Assembly: GCA_027066695.1 (NCBI GenBank)
Contig: JAMONE010000068.1
Coordinates: forward strand, 1-14,378
DNA: 14,378 bases
Reading direction: 5' to 3'
Source: Micavibrio sp.
GTDB taxonomy: Bacteria > Pseudomonadota > Alphaproteobacteria > Micavibrionales > Micavibrionaceae
The notes below the pieces were generated by a model. The model had not been told where the DNA came from, made no database searches, and saw only the letters and a program-made list of their open reading frames with translations. Each line of letters starts with the position of its first letter. Within the stretch, counting starts at the first letter, position 1. The translations under genes were made by a program, and so were the position numbers. Positions 1-6,026 of this stretch are shown piece after piece.

Positions 1-1400
1 CTGGCTTTCCTGTGGCTTCTGTTGGTGATTTCGAGGCGGTAAACGAGATTGCCAAGAACGCCAAAAATGCGACTATCTGCGGCTTAGCGCGCGCAAAAGA
101 AAGCGATATCGAGGCCGCGGGTAAAGCGATTAAACCCGCGCAATCAGGGCGCATTCACACCTTTATCTCAACTAGCCCGCTTCATATGAAGCATAAGCTT
201 AAAATGTCGCCCGATGATGTTTTGGAGGCTGTAATAAAAAGTGTGACTTTCTCGCGCAATTTCACCGATGATGTGGAGTGGAGCGCGGAAGACGGATCAC
301 GCACAGAAGATGATTTCTTATGCGCTTGCGTTGAGGCAGCAATAGCTGCGGGCGCAACAACGATTAATATCCCCGATACGGTTGGCTATGCTATCCCTGA
401 TGAGTTTGCAGCGAAAATAACTATGTTGTTTAATCGCGTCCCTAATATCGACGAGGCAATCATCTCAACCCATTGCCACAATGATTTGGGCTTGGCGGTG
501 GCTAACTCTTTGGCGGGGGTGTCAGCAGGCGCGCGTCAGATTGAATGCACTATCAATGGCATTGGTGAACGCGCAGGTAACGCCGCACTGGAAGAAGTAA
601 TAATGGCAATGCGCACGCGCCACGATTTACTTAGCTTTAATCACAATATTGATACGACCAAAATTATAAAATCATCGCGCACTCTATCGACTATCACAGG
701 GTTTTCGGTGCAACCTAACAAAGCAATCGTCGGGGCAAATGCTTTCGCTCACGCCAGCGGTATCCACCAAGATGGAATGCTTAAAAATGCCAATACTTAC
801 GAGATAATGACCCCTGAAAGCGTAGGCTTGAGCGAGAGTAAGCTTGTAATGAGCAAGCATTCAGGCCGTCATGCCTTTCGTGAAAAATTAAGTGAGCTTG
901 GCTTTGATTTGGAAGATGACGCGCTTAATGACGCTTTTGTTCGTTTTAAGCATTTAGCAGACCGCAAAAAAGAAGTCTTTGAAGATGACTTAATTGCATT
1001 AGTTGAAGATGAGACAAATTGCAGTAATGATAATATTAAATTTATCTCCTTACAGGTTCGCGCTGGAACAACAGGGCCGCAAATTGCTAATATATGTCTA
1101 AATGTTAATGGCAAGCAAGAATGCATTGAAGTCGAAGGAAACGGCCCTGTGGACGCTATATTCAAAGCTATACGCGAGATTTTCCCGCATCCTGACGCTG
1201 TGTTGCAGCTTTACCAAGTTCATGCGGTAACAGGCGGAACAGACGCGCAAGCAGATGTTACTGTCCGCTTAGAGGAAAATGGCAAAGTAACCAGCGGCTC
1301 AAGCGCGGATGTAGACACATTAGTTGCAAGTGCGCGTTCTTATATTCGCGCTTTAAACAAGCTTGTCGCCAAACGCTCTAAAGTAAATCCACAATTATAG
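1..1400 (+). CDS. leuA: 2-isopropylmalate synthase LeuA, 5' end missing
   Basis: First committed step of leucine synthesis: condenses acetyl-CoA with 2-oxoisovalerate to 2-isopropylmalate in the cytoplasm. The frame is open to the window edge (first full codon at position 3) and begins with GFPVASVGDF, which fits the GFPxSxxDF region about 45-50 residues into the family. The true start therefore lies upstream, and a GTG at 12 is internal. Visible signatures are RIHTFISTSP, NIPDTVGY, the metal-binding HCHND motif (codons at 471-485), NGIGERAGN and GIHQDGMLKN, all from the HMGL-like TIM barrel. The C-terminal part, from about 1030, carries the LeuA allosteric dimer domain with EGNGPVDAI, the region where leucine feedback acts in the family. 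The length from here to the stop agrees with full-length LeuA of about 510-520 residues. The gene is followed by a spacer without an obvious intrinsic terminator. Homocitrate or citramalate synthase are relatives, but the motif set fits LeuA best. Confidence 0.96.
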   Translation, partial: GFPVASVGDFEAVNEIAKNAKNATICGLARAKESDIEAAGKAIKPAQSGRIHTFISTSPLHMKHKLKMSPDDVLEAVIKSVTFSRNFTDDVEWSAEDGSRTEDDFLCACVEAAIAAGATTINIPDTVGYAIPDEFAAKITMLFNRVPNIDEAIISTHCHNDLGLAVANSLAGVSAGARQIECTINGIGERAGNAALEEVIMAMRTRHDLLSFNHNIDTTKIIKSSRTLSTITGFSVQPNKAIVGANAFAHASGIHQDGMLKNANTYEIMTPESVGLSESKLVMSKHSGRHAFREKLSELGFDLEDDALNDAFVRFKHLADRKKEVFEDDLIALVEDETNCSNDNIKFISLQVRAGTTGPQIANICLNVNGKQECIEVEGNGPVDAIFKAIREIFPHPDAVLQLYQVHAVTGGTDAQADVTVRLEENGKVTSGSSADVDTLVASARSYIRALNKLVAKRSKVNPQL

Positions 1401-1450
1401 TTAAATTATAAAATAGTATCATTATATAAGCATTTTAAATGACAATTAAC

Positions 1451-1834
1451 AAATATAGCTGTTTCGCTTTATTTTTGGACTAGGCACGAGGAGCGCAGCC
1501 TAGGGTCAGGACCTATTAAATTCATAACGTTCTGTTGCCCATTAATGGCGCAGATACGCAGCAAGCAAGCGCAAACGGGGTTTGCCCCGATAAGCTTGCT
1601 TAACACTGTAGATGTGGTATTAATGGGCAACCCCTTTTGGGGCGCGGCATATTTTTGATTCTACACCTTCAAAGTGCTTGATCGTAGCTACGGCTATGCC
1701 CTGCGCACTTTTCAAGCGTATTATCTAAAAATATGACTCGCGCAGAATTTATGAATTTAATAGGTCCTGACCCTAGTAAGCTAGGTAAGTCGACGAGTAA
1801 CAACATCCAAAGATAAATGGAAATAGCTATATAT
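1451..1834. repeat. Outer imperfect inverted repeat enclosing the palindromic element and touching the hisA start codon
   Basis: Bases 1451-1479 match the reverse complement of 1806-1834 at 24 of 29 positions. Two of the five differences would be G-U pairs in RNA, so 26 of 29 can pair. The arms lie 20 and 29 bases outside the 28-bp termini of the inner element. The right arm covers the weak Shine-Dalgarno-like GGAA (1819-1822) and the first two bases of the hisA ATG (1833-1835). Between the arms and the inner repeat the two sides diverge. On the left there is a separate small hairpin, CTAGGC at 1480-1485 with GCCTAG at 1498-1503. If leuA and hisA are co-transcribed, the left arm could mask hisA initiation. 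Alternatively this is the decayed outer end of a larger element. Confidence 0.55.
1500..1776. repeat. 277-bp palindromic MITE-like element with 28-bp perfect terminal inverted repeats
   Basis: The 28 bases at 1500-1527 (starting CTAGGGTCAGGACC) are the exact reverse complement of 1749-1776. Two further inverted repeats sit inside. Arm A pairs 1534-1546 with 1619-1631 (GTTGCCCATTAAT, 13 bp), then 1563-1570 with 1594-1601 (AAGCAAGC), and is capped by CGGGG-TTTG-CCCCG at 1576-1589. Arm B pairs 1648-1656 with 1727-1735 (CATATTTTT), then 1671-1677 with 1705-1711 (AAAGTGC), with a small apical hairpin at 1683-1698. No reading frame of note lies inside. Each end has a TA dinucleotide (1501-1502 and 1774-1775) just outside GGGTCAGGACC, which would fit a TA target duplication as made by mariner/IS630-type transposases; that is inference. 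It occupies most of the 432-bp leuA-hisA spacer. It could be a non-autonomous mobile element, a structured RNA, or both. Confidence 0.8.
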
Positions 1835-2561
1835 GATTATATATCCTGCAATAGACCTAAAAAACGGCCAATGCGTACGCCTTTATAAGGGTGATATGAA
1901 CCAAGATACTATCTATAATGATAACCCTGCGGATCAGGCTCTAACTTGGGCGCAATCTGGCTTTGCGTGGATACATGTGGTTGATCTTGATGGCGCATTT
2001 AGCGGTAATTCGGTTAATGGCGATGCTGTGCGCAATATCATTGCTGCTGCGGATGTTCCTGTGCAATTAGGCGGGGGGATTCGCAGCATAGACCAAATAA
2101 AACACTGGCTTGACGAAGGGGTGAGCCGCGTAATTTTAGGGACTGTTGCAGTGCGTGATCCTGATCTTGTTAAACGCGCATGCTATGAATTTCCCAATCA
2201 GATAGTTGTCGGCATTGACGCAAGAAACGGCAAAGTAGCCGTTGAGGGCTGGGCAGAGGAATCCGACATGCAAGCAACCGAGCTTGCTAAAATATTTGAA
2301 GATGTCGGGGTAGCTGCAATTATCTATACCGATATTGATCGTGATGGCACAGGCAAAGGGGTTAATATTATCTCGACAATATCCTTGGCACAAAGCACCT
2401 CTATCCCTATCATCGCATCAGGCGGCGTTGGATCGCTCGAGGATTTAGAGCTTGTGCGTGATGCTGGTGAGTACGGCGTTAGCGGCGTTGTCGTCGGCAA
2501 GGCCCTATATGATGGCCGCATAAGCCCTGAAGATGCAATTAAAATCACCGCTGGTTGCTAG
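1833..2561 (+). CDS. hisA: Phosphoribosylformimino-AICAR phosphate isomerase HisA
   Basis: Fourth step of histidine synthesis: Amadori isomerisation of ProFAR to PRFAR in a cytoplasmic (beta/alpha)8 barrel. The 242-residue length is usual for HisA. The start MIIYPAIDLKNGQCVRL is the standard N-terminus and fixes the ATG. The catalytic aspartates D8 (AIDL) and D129 (GIDA) are present, as are the TDIDRDG segment (167-171, after T166) and the phosphate-binding loops LGGGI (79-83), ASGGVG (195-200) and VVVG (219-222). HisF is excluded because it lacks the HisA-type N-terminus and the GW segment near residue 139. HisA normally sits between hisH and hisF, but here leuA lies upstream and chvI downstream, so it is isolated from the rest of the pathway. 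Its Shine-Dalgarno is poor and lies within the right arm of an inverted repeat. Confidence 0.96.
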   Translation: MIIYPAIDLKNGQCVRLYKGDMNQDTIYNDNPADQALTWAQSGFAWIHVVDLDGAFSGNSVNGDAVRNIIAAADVPVQLGGGIRSIDQIKHWLDEGVSRVILGTVAVRDPDLVKRACYEFPNQIVVGIDARNGKVAVEGWAEESDMQATELAKIFEDVGVAAIIYTDIDRDGTGKGVNIISTISLAQSTSIPIIASGGVGSLEDLELVRDAGEYGVSGVVVGKALYDGRISPEDAIKITAGC

Positions 2562-2821
2562 GCTTAATACTTATAGCCGATCTTAAATAAAACCAAAATT
2601 TAACTATACAATATTCTTCTTGCCGTATTTATTCGTTAATTCATGTGTGATAATATATGGAAGAGAAATGCAAAAAGAGTTGGAAAAAGATTAAAAATCA
2701 AAGCTGTATTTTAGCCAAACATGGTTTCTTTCAGTATTATAGAATGCTCTTTTAAACAAATTTTGCAGAGTATTTTATATAAAACATTGCCTTAAATAGC
2801 TATATTTGAGACAATATAATA

Positions 2822-3514
2822 ATGAAAGAAAAAATTTTCCTTGTTGATGATGACCGTAATATATTGATCTCTGTTTCCATGGCGTTGGAGGCGGAAGGCT
2901 TTGACGTTAGCTCATTTAATGACGGCGAGGCTGGGCTTGATGCTATATTAAAGGGTAATCCTGATATTGTGATTCTCGATGTGAAAATGCCACGTATGGA
3001 TGGCATAGAGGTTTTATCAAAATTGCGTGAGGAAAGCTCTGTCCCTGTGATTTTTCTAACCTCCAAAGATGATGAAGTCGATCAGGTTATAGGCCTTAGA
3101 ATGGGCGCAGATGATTATATTACCAAGCCATTTTCCCAACGTCTCCTGATTGAGCGTATAAAAGTTTTATTGCGCAGAAATGCTTTAACTGCGGAATCAA
3201 AAAAAGATAATGAAAATATTAAAGTTGGGCATTTGATTTTGGACGATGCAAGGCATTTATGCTCATGGAAAAACCAGCCATTAAATCTTACTGTTACCGA
3301 ATATCTATTGGTAAAAGCCTTGGCCGCGCGCCCTGGTCATGTGCGAGACAGAGACCAGTTGATTGATATGGCATATGGTGAGAGTATATATGTAGATGAC
3401 AGAACGGTGGATTCGCATATTAAACGTGTAAGAAAGAAGTTTAAAAAGATAGATGAAGAATTCGACAGAATCGAAACATTATACGGAGTTGGCTACCGCT
3501 ACAAAGAAGAGTAG
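2822..3514 (+). CDS. chvI: OmpR-family response regulator ChvI
   Basis: DNA-binding partner of the ChvG sensor kinase. In rhizobia and Agrobacterium this pair responds to acid and envelope stress and is needed for host association. The 230-residue protein has a receiver domain at about 1-120: acidic pocket D9-D11, phospho-acceptor D53 in DVKMPRMDG, T80 and K102 (FITKPFS-like YITKPFS). A winged-helix Trans_reg_C domain follows at about 135-228. Segments such as FLVDDDRNIL, TVTEYLL, YVDDRTVDSHIKR and IETLYGVGYR are nearly identical to what I know of ChvI, more so than to OmpR or PhoB. The ATG at 2822 is preceded by only a weak GAG (2808-2810). The 260-bp AT-rich spacer before it shows no promoter I would defend. 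The end overlaps chvG, which suggests translational coupling. Confidence 0.93.
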   Translation: MKEKIFLVDDDRNILISVSMALEAEGFDVSSFNDGEAGLDAILKGNPDIVILDVKMPRMDGIEVLSKLREESSVPVIFLTSKDDEVDQVIGLRMGADDYITKPFSQRLLIERIKVLLRRNALTAESKKDNENIKVGHLILDDARHLCSWKNQPLNLTVTEYLLVKALAARPGHVRDRDQLIDMAYGESIYVDDRTVDSHIKRVRKKFKKIDEEFDRIETLYGVGYRYKEE

Positions 3515-5201
3515 TCGGTGGCTTAGGACTAGCTCTCATCGCGGTGAAATTGAACAGCTTTTCGATTTATATTGGGGAGGTAAAGAGCGGCGTATAACAG
3601 GCCTTACCCTACGTATTATCGGCGTTAATGTCATCGCTTTGCTTTGCCTTGTTGTCGGCGTTATTTATCTTGGGCAATATCATGCTACATTAATTGAAAC
3701 AAAATTAGAGCGTTTTGAGACGGAAATTATGCTTGTTACCGCGGCTATATCTGAGGGCGCGTTTGATAATCAGTCATTAGAGTTATCTACAAATAAGGCA
3801 AAAGTGCTCTCTGCGCGGCTTGGTGCAACTATTAATAAGCGTATTTTGGTTTTTGATTTTAATGGCGATATGATCGCAGATTCAAAAATACTAATAGAAA
3901 AGAATGGCGTTGAGCCGATATTAAAAATATTAAAAGAAAAAAAACGCAAGCTAGATAGTGTGAAAATGCTAAAGGATATGGCGGGATGGATTGCTTCATT
4001 CTTTCCTCAACATGGTGAGTTGCCGCTATTTGAGGGGGTTAAGTCTCAAAAAGCTAATGATTATTATGATGTTGTTGATGCTAAAAATAAGAAATTAAGT
4101 ATTTCCGCATGGCAAGATGAAAATAGTCAAATAATTTTAACTGCGGCCATGCCTATTTTAAGCCAATCAAAAATTATAGGGATAGTAATGCTGGTTGGTG
4201 ATGGTCAAGATATAAAAAATGCGCTTGGTGAAGCGTGGTTTAATATCTTGAAAATCTTTTTGGTTACGCTGCTAATTACAATACTCTTATCTATATATTT
4301 ATCAGGTGTTATCGCTCGCCCATTACGAAAACTTGCGGTTGCTGCGGAAAATGTACGAAAAGGAAAGCTTAAACACACTGAAATTCCAGATATGGGGGAT
4401 CGTAATGATGAGATCGGTGAGCTTTCAATTGTTTTGCGGGATATGACGCACGCATTATGGGAGCGCATGGACACAATCGAGGCTTTTGCCGCAGATGTTG
4501 CGCACGAAATTAAAAACCCGCTGACATCCCTTAAAAGCGCAGTCGAAACTGCTGCTATAGTAACAAATAAGAAGGACTTGAATAAATTATTAGATGTAAT
4601 AAAGCATGATGTTGATCGGTTAGATAGATTGATAACTGATATTTCAAAAGCATCAAGGTTAGATGCAGAATTATCGCGCGAAACATTTGATGTGGTTGAT
4701 ATCACGCAAGTATTATACCAATTGTTAGATGCACTTAAAAGCCCGCTTGAAAGAAAGGTGAAAGCCAATAAAAACAGTAATCAAGCTATTAAAGATGGTA
4801 TTAAAATCATATTAGATCTACCTGATGGTGCAGATATATATGTAATGGGAAGTGAAACTCGCCTAACGCAGGTATTTCAAAATATTATTTCTAACGCCTT
4901 ATCTTTTGCCCCTGATGAAACAAAAATAAGAGTTATAATGGAAGCCGAAGAAGGCAGAGTAATTATTACTATTGAAGATGAGGGGCGGGGAATACCTGAA
5001 AACCAGCTTAAAAATATTTTTGAACGGTTTTATTCCGAGCGCCCACAACATGAAGAATATGGCCGTCACTCTGGGTTGGGGCTATCTATTTGTAAGCAGA
5101 TCATTACCGCACATAACGGAATTATTTATGCTGAAAATATACAAAATGAAGCTGGCGAAACAATTGGGGCAAGATTTGTTATAGTCCTCAATCAAGCTTG
5201 A
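3453..5201 (+). CDS. chvG: Sensor histidine kinase ChvG
   Basis: Inner-membrane kinase that phosphorylates ChvI. Order seen in the 582 residues: a cytoplasmic N-terminal tail of about 50, TM1 at about 55-75, a periplasmic sensing region of about 76-262, TM2 at about 264-286, HAMP at about 287-340, a DHp domain with phospho-acceptor H351 (ADVAHEIKNPLTSLKSA), and an ATPase domain with N-box NIISNA (477-482), G1 DEGRGIP (509-515), F-box FERF and G2 SGLGLS (540-545). The segment around TM1 (TLRIIGVNVIALLCLVVG) resembles Agrobacterium ChvG. The chosen ATG lies inside chvI and overlaps it by 62 bases. The only other early in-frame start is TTG at 3489, and neither has a strong Shine-Dalgarno, so the start is uncertain. 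The hprK and PTS genes often found downstream of chvG in rhizobia are absent; ialB follows instead. Confidence 0.92.
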   Translation: MKNSTESKHYTELATATKKSSRWLRTSSHRGEIEQLFDLYWGGKERRITGLTLRIIGVNVIALLCLVVGVIYLGQYHATLIETKLERFETEIMLVTAAISEGAFDNQSLELSTNKAKVLSARLGATINKRILVFDFNGDMIADSKILIEKNGVEPILKILKEKKRKLDSVKMLKDMAGWIASFFPQHGELPLFEGVKSQKANDYYDVVDAKNKKLSISAWQDENSQIILTAAMPILSQSKIIGIVMLVGDGQDIKNALGEAWFNILKIFLVTLLITILLSIYLSGVIARPLRKLAVAAENVRKGKLKHTEIPDMGDRNDEIGELSIVLRDMTHALWERMDTIEAFAADVAHEIKNPLTSLKSAVETAAIVTNKKDLNKLLDVIKHDVDRLDRLITDISKASRLDAELSRETFDVVDITQVLYQLLDALKSPLERKVKANKNSNQAIKDGIKIILDLPDGADIYVMGSETRLTQVFQNIISNALSFAPDETKIRVIMEAEEGRVIITIEDEGRGIPENQLKNIFERFYSERPQHEEYGRHSGLGLSICKQIITAHNGIIYAENIQNEAGETIGARFVIVLNQA

Positions 5202-5245
5202 TTTTTGAATATGTGGATGAATCTTGCTCTATTGAATTTTCAATT

Positions 5246-5273
5246 TTGCACATTGGTGTGTTTTCGCTAAACT
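5246..5273 (+). promoter_or_regulatory. Candidate sigma-70 promoter for ialB
   Basis: TTGCAC at 5246-5251 and TAAACT at 5268-5273 are separated by 16 bases. They lie about 40 bases upstream of the ialB ATG, inside the 113-bp chvG-ialB spacer. The fit to TTGACA/TATAAT is moderate and the region is AT-rich, so chance is a real possibility. A short ATTGAA/TTCAAT dyad just upstream (5231-5244) has too small a loop to call as a chvG terminator. Confidence 0.3.
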
Positions 5274-5314
5274 ATGATTTATATTTAATATAAAACGTAG
5301 CTGGACTTTGTAAT

Positions 5315-5833
5315 ATGTTTAGAAAGATATTTGGATTTTCTCTTTTAACTTTGGGCGCTTTATCGCTTATGGCTTCCGCATCTTATGCGGCAAGTCCAAA
5401 GCAAATTGGTAAATATGGCGACTGGACATCATATGTCCTAAGTGAACGCGGCAGCAAAGTTTGCTATATGGTTAGTAAACCTGTGAAAGCGAAAGGGAAA
5501 TATACAAACCGTGGTGAGATTTTTGCTCTTATTACACATCGCCCCGCAGAGAATACAAAAGACGTATTTAGTTATATCACAGGATATACTTATAAGGCTG
5601 GCAGTGATGCCACGGTAACTATTGACGGCACGCGCTATGTTTTATTCACGCAAGATGACACGGCATGGACTCCTGATGCTAGTGCCGATCAGAAATTGGC
5701 AAAAGCCATACAAACTGGATCTAACATGGTTGTTAAGGGAACATCATCTCGTGGGACATTAACCACAGATACTTACAGTCTAAAGGGATCTGGCGCTGCG
5801 TATAAAGCTATTACAAAAGAATGTAATCGTTAA
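5315..5833 (+). CDS. Invasion-associated locus B (IalB) family exported protein
   Basis: A small exported protein of the alphaproteobacterial IalB family, named after a Bartonella locus linked to erythrocyte invasion. Most family members are in free-living bacteria and their molecular role is not defined. The 172-residue protein begins with a clear signal peptide (MFRK, hydrophobic 6-20, then SASYAA with likely cleavage after residue 25 or 26). The mature part has the family's GDWT motif at 35-38, an all-beta-looking sequence, and two cysteines (C50 in KVCYM and C170 in KECNR) that could form a periplasmic disulfide. It is transcribed in the same direction as chvIG after a 113-bp gap, and a stem-loop begins four bases past its stop. 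The location suggests a link to ChvG/ChvI envelope control, but no regulator site is recognisable. Confidence 0.85.
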   Translation: MFRKIFGFSLLTLGALSLMASASYAASPKQIGKYGDWTSYVLSERGSKVCYMVSKPVKAKGKYTNRGEIFALITHRPAENTKDVFSYITGYTYKAGSDATVTIDGTRYVLFTQDDTAWTPDASADQKLAKAIQTGSNMVVKGTSSRGTLTTDTYSLKGSGAAYKAITKECNR

Positions 5834-5836
5834 AAA

Positions 5837-5888
5837 TACTCTATTAAGCTTACTGTGAGTATTTGGTTTATCCTGATTTAATAGAGTA
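5837..5888 (+). terminator. Stem-loop after ialB, possible terminator without a U-tract
   Basis: TACTCTATTAA at 5837-5847 is the exact reverse complement of 5878-5888, giving an 11-bp stem around a 30-base loop. It begins four bases after the ialB stop codon. The stem is AT-rich, the loop is long and no T-run follows, so it is not a canonical intrinsic terminator. It may protect the 3' end of the mRNA or be a protein-binding dyad. Confidence 0.4.
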
Positions 5889-5918
5889 CTTGGCATTAAT
5901 TGTATGATATGATAACTA

Positions 5919-5943
5919 ATTCTAAACTTTAAAAGGTTAGAAT
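5919..5943. promoter_or_regulatory. 25-bp near-perfect palindrome upstream of the M23 peptidase gene
   Basis: ATTCTAAACTTT (5919-5930) followed by AAAAGGTTAGAAT (5931-5943) pairs at 11 of 12 positions around a single central base. There is no room for an RNA loop at full length, so a dimeric DNA-binding protein site is more likely than a hairpin. It lies about 75 bases before the M23 peptidase start and 20 bases before the leader ORF. The regulator is unknown. Confidence 0.4.
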
Positions 5944-5963
5944 GTACTATAGGAATTTTTTCT

Positions 5964-6026
5964 ATGAAATATATTTCCGTATATTTGCTTTACCCTAATG
6001 ATATTGGAGCAAAAATTTGCGATTAA
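5964..6026 (+). CDS. Possible 20-residue leader peptide overlapping the M23 peptidase start
   Basis: An ATG at 5964 is preceded by AGGA at 5951-5954, a nine-base spacing. It opens a 20-codon frame (MKYISVYLLYPNDIGAKICD) that ends at TAA 6024-6026, ten bases into the M23 peptidase gene that starts at TTG 6017. A good Shine-Dalgarno and termination just past the downstream start are what translational coupling looks like. The peptide has no recognisable homologue or signal peptide, and a chance ORF of this size is common in AT-rich DNA. Confidence 0.3.
   Translation: MKYISVYLLYPNDIGAKICD

Noticed and set aside
1401..1832. Amino-acid-responsive attenuator or T-box ahead of hisA
   Set aside because: No histidine codon run or leader peptide is present, and no T-box or specifier features are visible. 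The hairpins belong to the palindromic element.
2643..2714. 23-codon ORF in the hisA-chvI spacer encoding a very basic peptide
   Set aside because: It has no Shine-Dalgarno and the region is AT-rich, so an ORF of this size is expected by chance.
2763..2820. Promoter before chvI using TTGCAG or TTGCCT with TATAAT at 2815-2820
   Set aside because: The spacing is wrong for both pairings, and the TATAAT lies one base before the start codon, which would leave no leader.
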